56,265 nt of DNA from Clostridia bacterium (GTDB taxonomy: Bacteria > Bacillota > Clostridia > Oscillospirales > CAG-382), in NCBI GenBank assembly GCA_017434845.1, contig JAFSGD010000049.1, positions 1 to 56,265 of the forward strand. Reading direction: 5' to 3'. A program made the translations under genes and the position numbers. The notes below the pieces were generated by a model. The model searched no databases. It was not told the DNA's origin and was given only the letters and a program-made list of their open reading frames with translations. Positions 23,792 through 32,593 of this stretch are shown here, piece by piece (position 1 is the stretch's first letter; the number at the start of each line of letters is the position of its first letter).

Positions 23792-26260
23792 TTAAATAAC
23801 GGTTGGATTAGCGTCAAGTTCAAGACGAACACCCTTTGGTGCCGCGGTAAGCCCTTCGGCAAGAAGCGCCGATAAAAACGCTCTCGATCTTGCGCTGTCC
23901 TTGTATTTAATAATAATTCTTTGTCTGAATCTGCCCATAACCTTGTAAATTCCGTTTCGGAACGGGCCGAATTTAATTATTTTTATATCTTTAAAGTCCT
24001 TGTCGTAAAGCGAAAGGAGCATGGTGTCGAATTTGATTGCAAATCCTTCGCATTCGTTCTCGTTTGCCGAAGATATCCCGAAAACCGCAACCGAGCAAAA
24101 GGGCGGAAAAACAACCGCTTTTCTCAGTCTTATCTCGCTTTCGAAGAATTTTTCGTAATCCTGCGTTGCGGCAAGCTTAAGCGTTTCGTTGTCGGGGTTA
24201 TAGGTTTGCAATATCGCTTTTCCGCGCTTTCCTGCGCGCCCCGCCCTTCCGACAAGCTGTGTAATAAGCGAAAACGTGCGCTCGCCCGCTCTGAAATCAT
24301 CCATATAAAGCGCGCTGTCGACCGAAACCGCGCCCGCAACGCAAACCGAAGGGAAGTCAAGTCCCTTTGAAATCATCTGCGTGCCGATGAGAATATCGGT
24401 GCTTCCGCTTGCAAATTCTTCAATAAGCCTGTCGTGCGAAAACTTTCCGCCTGTCGTGTCGGAATCCATTCGCGTAACCTTAAATTCGGGATGGTCGCTT
24501 TCAAGCTCATCCTGAAGTCTTTGCGTTCCGTGTCCCGAATAACCGATTCGTTTTCCGCCGCAAACCGGGCATTTTTCGGGAATTGAGCTCGTATATCCGC
24601 AATAATGGCAGAAAAGCCGCTTGGCTCCGCGCGCCCGACCCTCATATGCATGGTGTGTAAGCGAGACAGAGCAGTTCGGACAGCTGAAAACGTATCCGCA
24701 TTCCCTGCATGAAACGTGCGAGTTATATCCGCGTCGGTTAATGAACAGCAACGCCTGCTTTCCGCCGTCTATCGCTTCCTTAAGCTCGCTTGTCAGCCTT
24801 GCGCCGATAAGCTTTTCGGAAAACAGCGTCGGGTCCTCTCTCATATCCTCGATTATAACCTCTGGCAGCTCTGCGCCGCTGAAGCGGCTCTTGAGCTCGA
24901 AAAGGGAATAAACGCCCTTTTTTGCCTTGTAAAAGCTTTCTATCGAGGGCGTTGCCGATGCCAAAAGCATCAAAGCCTTCGATTCGCTGCACCTGAACCT
25001 TGCAACGTCAACCGCGTTGTATTTGGGCGAGAGCTCGCTTTTGTAGGTGTGTGCCTGCTCCTCGTCAACGGCGATCATTCCAAGCCTTTTAAAAGGCGCA
25101 AACACCGCGCTGCGCGTGCCGATAACAACGTCGATCTCGCCCGAAAGTATTTTTCGGTATGCATCCGTGCGCTCTCCGACCGAAAGCAGCGAATGTATAA
25201 CAGCAAGCCTTTTCCCGAATGCCGCGGCATAAGCCTTAACCGCCTGCGAGGCAAGCCCGATCTCGGGCAAAAGAATAATAACCTGCCTGCCGCTTTTAAT
25301 AATATGCTTCGCGGTCTCGGTTATAACACGCGTTTTTCCGCTTCCCGTAACACCAAACAGCAGCGCGCCCTTGGGTTCTCCGCTGTCGGCAAGCGCCGTT
25401 AAGCCGTTAACCGCATCTTTTTGCTCTTCGTTAAGAGTAAATTCCGCTTCATGCGGAACGTTGTCAAGATCGTATGCGCTTCTGAAAAAATTCGTCTCGT
25501 GCTTTTCGGCAAAGCCTTTTTTTATAACCGCGTTAACGATCGCCGCCGAAAAACCGCCTATCTCTTCGATCTCTCGCATGGTTGCGGCGGGATAATGAAG
25601 CAAAAACGCCAATAACGCTTTCTGCTTTTCGGTAAGAGCTTCGCCGTTTTCGGCAAGCTCGCTCGCTTCCTCGGGGGAAAGGGTAAGGCTGACGGTGAAA
25701 AGATTTTTTTCGTTAAGCTTTTCCAAAACACGCGTGTCGCGCTTGATGAATCCGCCCTTGCATAAAGAATTCAAAAGCTTTTTGCTTTCTTCGCCGAATT
25801 CCGCAATAATGTCCTTTTCGGGTCTCGGAGATTTTTCCGAAATAAAACGCAAAAGAACCTCTGCCGCATCATTAAGGCTTTCAATGTCGGCGTCGGGCTC
25901 TGTTGTGTAAACGGTTTCACTTCCGAGATTAACCCCCGGCGGAATAACCGCGCGGAAAGCGTTTCCGAAAGTGCAGAAAAAGCGTTCCTTCATAAAGGTG
26001 CAGGTGCTTATAAGCTCCCGAGGCACCTCAAAGGGATAGTGCATAACGCTGTCGATCGGCTTGCAATGCGGATAATCGCATCGATCCGCAAGCCCCACAA
26101 CGATCGCGCTCACTCTTTTGTTGGCGTTGCCGAACGGCACAACGACCACCGAACCGACCTTAAGCTCATGTCTTAATTCGGGCGGCACAAAATAACTGTA
26201 TTTCCTGTCGATCCCAAACGCAATGTCGGTTATGTGAACGAAGGCATACGCTTTCTCCAT
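23792..26260 (-). CDS. priA: Primosomal replication restart helicase
   Basis: An 822-residue DEAH-type helicase that reloads DnaB at collapsed forks. An N-terminal DNA-binding domain (about residues 1-110) and a poorly conserved region precede the helicase core with Walker A FGVTGSGKT and Walker B VDEEQAH. The latter has Gln where the usual motif has His. A zinc-binding region follows with four CxxC pairs (CRECG, CPNC, CHYCG, CPVCGG), then the second helicase lobe (GTQMISKGLDFPSV, QLVGRAGRAG). The start is 9 nt after the rpoZ stop without a clear ribosome binding site. Confidence 0.95.
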   Translation of the reverse strand: MEKAYAFVHITDIAFGIDRKYSYFVPPELRHELKVGSVVVVPFGNANKRVSAIVVGLADRCDYPHCKPIDSVMHYPFEVPRELISTCTFMKERFFCTFGNAFRAVIPPGVNLGSETVYTTEPDADIESLNDAAEVLLRFISEKSPRPEKDIIAEFGEESKKLLNSLCKGGFIKRDTRVLEKLNEKNLFTVSLTLSPEEASELAENGEALTEKQKALLAFLLHYPAATMREIEEIGGFSAAIVNAVIKKGFAEKHETNFFRSAYDLDNVPHEAEFTLNEEQKDAVNGLTALADSGEPKGALLFGVTGSGKTRVITETAKHIIKSGRQVIILLPEIGLASQAVKAYAAAFGKRLAVIHSLLSVGERTDAYRKILSGEIDVVIGTRSAVFAPFKRLGMIAVDEEQAHTYKSELSPKYNAVDVARFRCSESKALMLLASATPSIESFYKAKKGVYSLFELKSRFSGAELPEVIIEDMREDPTLFSEKLIGARLTSELKEAIDGGKQALLFINRRGYNSHVSCRECGYVFSCPNCSVSLTHHAYEGRARGAKRLFCHYCGYTSSIPEKCPVCGGKRIGYSGHGTQRLQDELESDHPEFKVTRMDSDTTGGKFSHDRLIEEFASGSTDILIGTQMISKGLDFPSVCVAGAVSVDSALYMDDFRAGERTFSLITQLVGRAGRAGKRGKAILQTYNPDNETLKLAATQDYEKFFESEIRLRKAVVFPPFCSVAVFGISSANENECEGFAIKFDTMLLSLYDKDFKDIKIIKFGPFRNGIYKVMGRFRQRIIIKYKDSARSRAFLSALLAEGLTAAPKGVRLELDANPTVI

Positions 26261-26269
26261 AATATCGAA

Positions 26270-26533
26270 TTATTCGGTAACGATGGTATATTCGCCGTCG
26301 TAAAGCTTTTGAACGGCAACAGAAACGGGCTTCTCGGTAAGAAGAATATCGTTTTCGGCAGGCTTCTGATCCTTCGAAAAACGGTCGGTCTCAAGTCTGC
26401 GTGCTTCTTCTTCCTCGCGCTCGAGATTGCTCTTGTCGATAAGATGGCGTGCGCATTTTGCGGTTGCAATAACAAGCTTATAGCGGTTTACCTTGTCGTT
26501 GGTAAGGTCCTGTACGGTAGGATAAAGCATCAT
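26270..26533 (-). CDS. rpoZ: DNA-directed RNA polymerase omega subunit
   Basis: An 87-residue omega subunit that helps assemble RNA polymerase around beta'. The conserved omega core is visible near the N-terminus (NRYKLVIATAKCARHL), followed by a charged helix and a short C-terminal strand (PVSVAVQKLYDGEYTIV). Two consecutive ATG codons occur; AGAGGT lies nine bases before the first. In relatives rpoZ follows gmk, but here it follows remA directly. Confidence 0.88.
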   Translation of the reverse strand: MMLYPTVQDLTNDKVNRYKLVIATAKCARHLIDKSNLEREEEEARRLETDRFSKDQKPAENDILLTEKPVSVAVQKLYDGEYTIVTE

Positions 26534-26567
26534 GATGAAAATACCTCTTTATATTTGGAATAATTAA

Positions 26568-26804
26568 TTATCGTTCGTTGATTCTTTTTGCTATCTCTTC
26601 GGGCTCTTCGGCCGAGCAAATAATATGGTCGCTGTCGGTTATAAGCACCGATTTTGTTTTTTTGCCGCAGCTGACGTCGATCATTCTGCCCGCGTTTTTC
26701 GCATCCTGAATAAGTCTGCGAATGGGCAGCGATTCGGTCGATGCAACCGAAATAAGCCGTTCTGCGTTAACGAAATTGCCGAATCCGGCATCAATAAGCT
26801 TCAT
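26568..26804 (-). CDS. remA: Extracellular matrix regulator RemA (DUF370)
   Basis: A 78-residue DNA-binding protein of the RemA/DUF370 family, an activator of matrix and osmoprotection genes in Bacillus subtilis. The family pattern is complete: KLIDAGFGNFVNAERL at the start, then RRLIQDAK and ITDSDHIICSAEEPEEIA. GGAGAA precedes the ATG. It lies 14 nt after yicC, the standard order. Its targets here are unknown. Confidence 0.93.
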   Translation of the reverse strand: MKLIDAGFGNFVNAERLISVASTESLPIRRLIQDAKNAGRMIDVSCGKKTKSVLITDSDHIICSAEEPEEIAKRINER

Positions 26805-26818
26805 TCGGTCGTTTCTCC

Positions 26819-27697
26819 TTATTCAATGTTCTGTATCTGCTCGCGGATCTTTTCAACGTAGCTCTTGGCATCGATAACGCATCTTGCGATGTCTCCGTCG
26901 TTGCATTTCGAACCGATGGTGTTGACCTCGCGGTTCATTTCCTGAACAAGAAAATCAAGCTTTCTGCCGACGGGAACGTTTTCGCAAAGGATCTTGCGGA
27001 ACTGTGAGAAATGAGAGCCGAGTCTTGCAAGCTCTTCGCTTATATCGGCTTTGTCGGCAAATACCGCACATTCGGTAAGCAATCTCGCCTCGTCGTATTC
27101 GGCTCCCTCAAGAAGCTCCTTGATGCGAGCCTTCATCTTATCGTTGTTTTCCTTAACCGAGATCGGCGCTCTTTCCGCGATCTTGGCTCTAAGCTCTTCC
27201 AAAACCTCAAGGTGCGAGAGCAGATCGGCTTCAAGCTTTTCGCCTTCGGCTTCTCTCATTGCGGTAAAGCTGTCAAACGCCTTTTCCATAACCTGAACAA
27301 GCGCTCTGCCTGCCGCTTCGGTGTCCTCGTCGGGTCTGGTCTGAACAAAAACCTCGTTTCTTCCGGCAACCGTTTGAATCGTAACGTCGCCGCCGAGCGA
27401 ATATTTTTCTTTTATCTCGCGAAGCAGGGCAACGTAGCTTTCCAAAAACTTCTCGTTAACCGAAAGACCGTTGTCGTCGCCCGCGATGTTGTCGATGGAA
27501 ATATAAATATCCATCTTTCCGCGTGCAACTCTGCTTGCGGCAAATTGCTTAACCTTGTCCTCCAAGGCGGCGTATGCTCTTCCGAGCTTTATGTTTGTAT
27601 CAAGATAACGGCTGTTAACCGATTTTACCTCGCAAAGAATATCTCTGCCGTCGATAACCTCGCGGTGTCTGCCGTAGCCTGTCATGCTTTTGATCAT
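26819..27697 (-). CDS. yicC: YicC family endoribonuclease
   Basis: A 292-residue protein of the YicC/YloC family, shown in E. coli to promote RNA cleavage. It has the family N-terminus MIKSMTGYGR and the C-terminal DFLVQEMNREVNTIGSKC, with a long helical region between. GGAGG lies upstream at a rather long spacing (about 12 nt). It is the first gene of the long minus-strand operon, behind a consensus promoter. Confidence 0.93.
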   Translation of the reverse strand: MIKSMTGYGRHREVIDGRDILCEVKSVNSRYLDTNIKLGRAYAALEDKVKQFAASRVARGKMDIYISIDNIAGDDNGLSVNEKFLESYVALLREIKEKYSLGGDVTIQTVAGRNEVFVQTRPDEDTEAAGRALVQVMEKAFDSFTAMREAEGEKLEADLLSHLEVLEELRAKIAERAPISVKENNDKMKARIKELLEGAEYDEARLLTECAVFADKADISEELARLGSHFSQFRKILCENVPVGRKLDFLVQEMNREVNTIGSKCNDGDIARCVIDAKSYVEKIREQIQNIE

Positions 27698-27731
27698 TTT
27701 TCTTCCATGCCTCCGGAAAATATATCATATA

Positions 27732-27760
27732 ATTATATCACGTATATATTGTTTTGTCAA
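27732..27760 (-). promoter_or_regulatory. Sigma-A promoter of yicC-to-pssA operon
   Basis: On the minus strand, a perfect TTGACA (27760-27755), a 17-bp spacer and a perfect TATAAT (27737-27732). It abuts the stop codon of the upstream membrane gene. The twelve downstream genes have only short gaps or overlaps, so they may all depend on it. Confidence 0.88.
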
Positions 27761-28273
27761 CTATCGCCTTCCGAAAAACAACTTCTTAAGCCGTTGCGAA
27801 TAAAAAGCGGGAAGCTTCTCAAGCGCGAGATCATAAACGATAAAGGTTACGTTGCAAATAGGGTAAAGCAAAGCAGAAGGACCGCCGAACCAACCGGGCC
27901 CCAAAAGCTTCGAGGCGGCAAGCACAAGCAAGGTTAAGATAAGGTTGAAAAGGGATATTCTCGCAACGTAAGAAAGCCATTTCGGCCTTATTGCGTTAAG
28001 CCAAGCTTTAACTATCGGATAAAATCCAACAAAGCAGGCAAAAACCAATGCTGCCGTTTTGTTCGGAAGCAGAAATATCCCAAGCACCGACGATGCCGCA
28101 TAAATGCCGAAAGCCCAGCCTTTTCCGAGCTCGATAAACGCGATCAAAACAACAAGACTCGCCAATGCCGAAGCGCTCAGATCAAGCGTTTGAAACACCG
28201 AGCCCAAAAACATAAAAATAAAAGCCAAAGCCGTGAAAATGCCTGCAAAAGCAAGCTTTTTTGCGCTCTTCAT
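27761..28273 (-). CDS. S-component-like membrane protein, function unknown
   Basis: A 170-residue, very hydrophobic protein with five or six membrane segments and a short basic C-terminus (SQRLKKLFFGRR). The size, the start KLAFAGIFTALAFIFMFLG and the helix pattern resemble substrate-binding S-components of ECF vitamin transporters, but no binding motif is recognised and no ECF module is nearby. The ATG follows the J-domain gene stop after one base (TGACATG), so the two are coupled. It forms one operon with the DUF5685 and J-domain genes. Confidence 0.72.
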   Translation of the reverse strand: MKSAKKLAFAGIFTALAFIFMFLGSVFQTLDLSASALASLVVLIAFIELGKGWAFGIYAASSVLGIFLLPNKTAALVFACFVGFYPIVKAWLNAIRPKWLSYVARISLFNLILTLLVLAASKLLGPGWFGGPSALLYPICNVTFIVYDLALEKLPAFYSQRLKKLFFGRR

Positions 28274-28274
28274 G

Positions 28275-28907
28275 TCAACAGCAGCGAATGCAATCGCCGC
28301 CCAAGCAGTTGCAACAGCAATCGGCACAGATAAGCGCGTTGCATATATCGCAAACCGTACAGTTTGCCGAATGGTTGCCGTTCATGTTGGAATAGGGGCT
28401 TTGATAAGAGCCGCTGTCCATTCTTTGCTGGAAAATGCGGTATTCCTGATTGTAGGGGTCCATTCTGCAGGCTGTTGCGATCTCGTTTCTCGCATCCTGA
28501 AGCCAGCCCTTGCGGTAATAAACAAGGCTCATAAGAAAATGCCATTCGGCGTTTCTTTCGGTGGGCGAAATACCGCCCAATACCGTTTCGGCTTCGTTGA
28601 TCCTGCCGGCGTTTATAAGCCGGCGAACACGTGTAAAGGGCGATTCGTTCGCGTTGCCCTGTCGGTTGCCCGAAAAACCGCCGTATGTGCCGTTTTGCGT
28701 TCTTCCGCCGCTTCCCGAGGCGCGCTGGCGCTGTATCGTGTCGTATGCCTCGTTTATCTTCTTCATTTTATCGGCGGCAAGGTCTTTTAACGGGTTATCG
28801 ACATAGTTGTCCGGGTGATATTGCTTTGCCAGCCTTCTGTATGCTTTTTTTATCTCTTCATCGGAGGCGTTCTCCGACACTCCGAGAATCTCATAAGGGT
28901 TGTTCAT
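28275..28907 (-). CDS. J-domain protein with Cys-rich C-terminus
   Basis: A 210-residue protein with an N-terminal J-domain (residues about 2-65, HPD motif in KQYHPDNY) that should stimulate an Hsp70. A glycine/asparagine-rich linker is followed by a small helical repeat region ([31 protein letters not shown]) resembling a TPR pair. The C-terminal 30 residues hold ten or more cysteines (CTVCDIC ... [11 protein letters not shown]), suggesting metal binding or a lipidated/membrane site. AAAGGAAA precedes the ATG. It overlaps the DUF5685 gene by 17 nt. It is not DnaJ itself, since the G/F and zinc domains are missing. Confidence 0.85.
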   Translation of the reverse strand: MNNPYEILGVSENASDEEIKKAYRRLAKQYHPDNYVDNPLKDLAADKMKKINEAYDTIQRQRASGSGGRTQNGTYGGFSGNRQGNANESPFTRVRRLINAGRINEAETVLGGISPTERNAEWHFLMSLVYYRKGWLQDARNEIATACRMDPYNQEYRIFQQRMDSGSYQSPYSNMNGNHSANCTVCDICNALICADCCCNCLGGDCIRCC

Positions 28908-29760
28908 CCCGTTTTTTCCTTTCGGTAATGCGTTTGGCGGCTTCGCGCCCGCCAAGCTCGGTAATATTAAATATCAAACGGTCGATTCCGTTTAAGTTGC
29001 CCTCACAGGCAAGGGCGTAACAGTTCGAAAATGCATTCAGACTGTCCTGCATCGTCTCGGTTATTTCCTCGCAATGCGCTATCGCCGATCTTGCGCTTCC
29101 GTAACGAAGAAGCAGGGGATTGTAGCTGCCGCTTTTTTCGTCCTGCTCAAGATCGTCAAACGCATCGGCAATGTAAATAAACCGCCCGATGTGATAACCG
29201 CAGCCTTCGGCAATAAGCTTGTTGTTGCCCTCAAGTCCGTAAGATGCGATCTCCTTCATCATGACAGCAAAGCCGTCAGCCGCGCGGTCAATTGAATCGC
29301 ATTTTTCGGCTTCCGCCTTGTCGGTTGCCGCAAGCCCACGCATGATCGCTTCGCGCAAGCCCTCGAAATTGTCGGATCTCTTTGCAATACGTGAAAATAA
29401 AGGCTTAATAAGCTTTTTTGAAAAGCGCTTTAAGCCCTTTTCGTCTTTTATATCATCCAAAAGCTTTCCGTAGGTCAAAAGCCCGAAGGCAGAGCAAACA
29501 AACGAATAAACTCCGTCTGAACAAACACAGCTTGTCTTTTTCAGCTTGTAGGGACAGCGCTTTTTTTCAACGCAAACGCTTTCCCCCGAAAGCGACATTC
29601 TCAACAGCGCAAGCAAAACGAAATCGTAGTTTAACAGCCAGCGCGTGAGGTGAGAAATGTTCTTTCCGCCGTATCTGCAAAGACCGCAGTAAACCGCCGT
29701 GTAGAATTCGCTGTCCTTAACGTAAAGCTCGCTCTTAACAGGGCGTATGTAGCCGAACAT
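28891..29760 (-). CDS. DUF5685 family protein
   Basis: A 289-residue mostly helical soluble protein of the DUF5685 family, function unknown. The N-terminus has the family pattern FGYIRP and YCGLCRYGG (CxxC), with further cysteines in [13 protein letters not shown]. The C-terminal half has [18 protein letters not shown], which resembles the Asp-rich DDxxD motif of all-helical prenyl-diphosphate enzymes; that link is speculative. GGAGAGA precedes the ATG at 29760. It is the first gene of an operon with the J-domain and S-component-like genes. Confidence 0.85.
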   Translation of the reverse strand: MFGYIRPVKSELYVKDSEFYTAVYCGLCRYGGKNISHLTRWLLNYDFVLLALLRMSLSGESVCVEKKRCPYKLKKTSCVCSDGVYSFVCSAFGLLTYGKLLDDIKDEKGLKRFSKKLIKPLFSRIAKRSDNFEGLREAIMRGLAATDKAEAEKCDSIDRAADGFAVMMKEIASYGLEGNNKLIAEGCGYHIGRFIYIADAFDDLEQDEKSGSYNPLLLRYGSARSAIAHCEEITETMQDSLNAFSNCYALACEGNLNGIDRLIFNITELGGREAAKRITERKKRDEQPL

Positions 29761-29792
29761 CAAATCTCTCCGAAATAATAAATCTTCAGTTT

Positions 29793-29821
29793 ATTATACC
29801 ATCTTTTTCCCGCAAACACAA
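29793..29821 (-). promoter_or_regulatory. Sigma-A promoter of DUF5685 operon
   Basis: On the minus strand, TTGTGT (29821-29816), a 17-bp spacer and TATAAT (29798-29793), about 30 nt upstream of the start codon. Confidence 0.68.
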
Positions 29822-29944
29822 GTCGGTTAAATAAAAAGAAATAATTAATTTTTTCAAAAAAAGGAAAATCGGGTTTTCGTGCGTATATATTCTTGTAAAA
29901 GAATTTTGTATTCTACTTATAAATAATTGAGAGGTATAATTACC

Positions 29945-30856
29945 GTGGTACTTGAAGTAAAAAATATTTCAAAGGTATTCGGCTCTCGAAACGTCTTGTC
30001 CAACGTTTCGTTTTCGGTCGACCGCGGCGAGATAATGGGCTTCATCGGTCCTAACGGCGCGGGTAAAACAACAGCAATAAAGGTTATTCTCGGCTTGCTG
30101 CGCCCTGCCGACGGCAACGTTTTGATAAACGGCTTCGACGTAGCAAAGAATCACGATAAGGCGCTTGAATCGGTCGGCGCAATAATCGAAAGCCCCGAGC
30201 TTTATCCCTATCTTTCGGGCCGTGAGAATCTCATGCAGTTCGCCCGAATTCACGGTGTAGGCGAAGAACGCGTTCGCGAATGCGTTGAGATCGTCGGCCT
30301 TTCCGCCAGAATCGACGAAAAGGTGCGCAAATATTCGCTCGGTATGCGTCAGCGCCTCGGCGTTGCGCAGGCGATACTCAACCGCCCCTCGCTTCTCATT
30401 CTCGATGAGCCCACAAACGGTCTCGACCCAAGCGGAATAAAAGAGCTTCGCGATATGCTCAAAATGCTCGCCTCGCAGGGAACCGCGATTCTCGTTTCCT
30501 CCCATCTTCTCTCCGAGCTCGAGCAGGTCTGCACCTCGGCTTGCATAATCGAAAAGGGCGTTATTATCGGCGTTCAAAAGCTTGATAATTTCGTTGGCGA
30601 AACCGCCCCCGAGCTTGAGCCCGTTAATACCTATGCGTTCACGGTCGGCAATATCGAAGCCGCGGCAACGCTTCTTCAGCAAAAGGGCTATCAATTCGAT
30701 ATCATCGATAATCTTCTCTTCGTTAACAGCATTCGAAGCAAAATTCCCACGGCTGTTTCGGTGCTTGTCGGCGAAGGAATCGAGCTTTTCGCGCTCGAGC
30801 CCCGCAAAAAAACTCTCGAGGAATCCTATCTCGAAGTTACCTCAAATTCGATATAA
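29945..30856 (+). CDS. ABC transporter ATP-binding protein (exporter type)
   Basis: A 303-residue ATPase subunit that drives the adjacent permease. Walker A is GPNGAGKTT, the signature is YSLGMRQRLG, Walker B is LLILDEPTNGLDP and the switch His is in SSHLLSE. A C-terminal extension of about 85 residues is typical of CcmA/NatA-type exporters. The GTG at 29945 is chosen because GAGAGG lies nine bases before it. A weak TTGTAA/TTATAA promoter with 18-bp spacing may lie at 29893-29922. The substrate is unknown. Confidence 0.93.
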   Translation: MVLEVKNISKVFGSRNVLSNVSFSVDRGEIMGFIGPNGAGKTTAIKVILGLLRPADGNVLINGFDVAKNHDKALESVGAIIESPELYPYLSGRENLMQFARIHGVGEERVRECVEIVGLSARIDEKVRKYSLGMRQRLGVAQAILNRPSLLILDEPTNGLDPSGIKELRDMLKMLASQGTAILVSSHLLSELEQVCTSACIIEKGVIIGVQKLDNFVGETAPELEPVNTYAFTVGNIEAAATLLQQKGYQFDIIDNLLFVNSIRSKIPTAVSVLVGEGIELFALEPRKKTLEESYLEVTSNSI

Positions 30857-30868
30857 GGAGGCGGGATA

Positions 30869-32593
30869 ATGAAATTTATAGCATTGATCAAAAACGAGCT
30901 CATAAAGCTCTTCAGTCATAAAAGCACAATAGTCATTATTGCAATAATCCTCGCCGTAACGATGCTTTGGGCGCTTATCGACACGTCTGATTTCGAAGCG
31001 CTCGTTTCCGGCTTTGAAGATGATGACAGCAACCTGCCTCAAACCGGATGCTATATCGATTCGGCAAAAAAAGAGTTTGAAGAAAACAAGCTCCGTGCCG
31101 AAAACGCGGGCATTATCGAGGGCGATTGGCGCGCCGATTATTATATCGCACTGCAGGATTATACCAATCAGTATTATAATTGTCTCGATGCCATTGCCTA
31201 TCTTAAAGACCCCGAAAACAACTCTCCGAGCATGGATTTCGAATATAAAGAGCCCGAGGAATCCAAACGAGAAACGCTCATAAAGGAATATGAGGCAAAC
31301 GCCGAATCCTTCCGCGTTTCGATCGATAGATTCTGGGAGCTTATCGAAACCAACGATTACACGTCGGTTCTCGAAGATAATTCCGCTTCCGCCGAGATAA
31401 GCATCAAGGCGGCGCTCGAATGGGCAAAAGCGTTCCGCTCCCGTCTCGAAAGCCAGAATGCAACCGCCGAAGAGCTTGAAGTCTTCGATCTTTTCGCGGA
31501 AGACATCGAAAAGTATGCCGGCTTTGTAAGAGATGCCTATGCTTCGGGCATTAAAAACGGCTTAAAGGGCGATCCCGTTGTTCATAAAGAAGCACATGCG
31601 CTTTCAAAAACGCTTTCCTCGCTTCCTTCGTCGTCTTTTTCCGATATCATCGGCGGCGACAGCTTCATGGGCGAATATCTGCCTCAAAGCTCGTCTGTAA
31701 AAGATAAGGCGGCGTTTGAAGAAGAGCTTCATCACTATCAGCTCATCGATGCCGATCCCGAGCATGAAACCTATACCGAATATCTCGAATCGGTCCGTGA
31801 GGATTTCGTGGCTCCGCTTCAAAAGGCTGCAATCGTTGCCTATGCTTTTGAAAACGGTGTTTCCGAAATGACCTGCTCCGATTCCACCCGTAACGCCTAT
31901 CGCGGAATATTAACGTTCTCGCTGTTTGAGTTCATTGCGTTGTTCGGCATCTTCATCGCAGGCAATATCGTTTCTTCCGAATATTCGCGCAAAACGATCA
32001 ATATGCTCGTCATCCGTCCCGTTTCGCGCTCCAAAATATTGCTTTCGAAATATGCGGCTTGCCTCATAACCGTTTACGGCGTTGCCGCGGCGGGCTTGCT
32101 CATAGGCTGGATCTTCTGCGGATTCCGCTATGGCTTTGCCGATTATTTCCAACCGTATCTGTGGTTCAACGGTGAAAGCGTAAGCAACGTTCCTTATATC
32201 GTTTGGTTCCTCGGCAGAGCGCTTCTCGGCTCTATCGGCTTCCTGTTTTTAACAACGCTTGCGTTCGGCTTCTCGAACCTCACCAAAAACACCGCCGTTT
32301 CAATAATCATTCCCGCTATCAGCTACACCTTCGCAAGCGCGGCAAATATGATCATATCGCTCATTTCCGAAACCTTTGCAACCTATTGGCCCTTCACGTA
32401 TGTGGAATTCTGGTTGTGCGTATACAACAAGGTTCCGATTCTGTCTCAGGGCGACGGTCTCGCCGATGTTATGGCTATGCTCGGTATGGGCGCGGAATAT
32501 AACCTTCTCTACGGCGCAATAGTGCTTATCGCGTTCACCGCGCTCATTTATTTCTCGTCGCTCATCCTCTTTAAGCGGAGGGATATAAAATAA
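30869..32593 (+). CDS. ABC-2 type permease subunit
   Basis: A 574-residue membrane partner of the preceding ATPase. One N-terminal membrane segment is followed by a large extracytoplasmic region of about 300 residues, highly acidic and helical. The C-terminal half has five or six membrane segments (FEFIALFGIFIAGNIVSSE onward) with the ABC-2 pattern. AAGGAGG precedes the ATG, 12 nt after the ATPase stop. The stop overlaps the dgt start (TAATG). Confidence 0.9.
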   Translation: MKFIALIKNELIKLFSHKSTIVIIAIILAVTMLWALIDTSDFEALVSGFEDDDSNLPQTGCYIDSAKKEFEENKLRAENAGIIEGDWRADYYIALQDYTNQYYNCLDAIAYLKDPENNSPSMDFEYKEPEESKRETLIKEYEANAESFRVSIDRFWELIETNDYTSVLEDNSASAEISIKAALEWAKAFRSRLESQNATAEELEVFDLFAEDIEKYAGFVRDAYASGIKNGLKGDPVVHKEAHALSKTLSSLPSSSFSDIIGGDSFMGEYLPQSSSVKDKAAFEEELHHYQLIDADPEHETYTEYLESVREDFVAPLQKAAIVAYAFENGVSEMTCSDSTRNAYRGILTFSLFEFIALFGIFIAGNIVSSEYSRKTINMLVIRPVSRSKILLSKYAACLITVYGVAAAGLLIGWIFCGFRYGFADYFQPYLWFNGESVSNVPYIVWFLGRALLGSIGFLFLTTLAFGFSNLTKNTAVSIIIPAISYTFASAANMIISLISETFATYWPFTYVEFWLCVYNKVPILSQGDGLADVMAMLGMGAEYNLLYGAIVLIAFTALIYFSSLILFKRRDIK

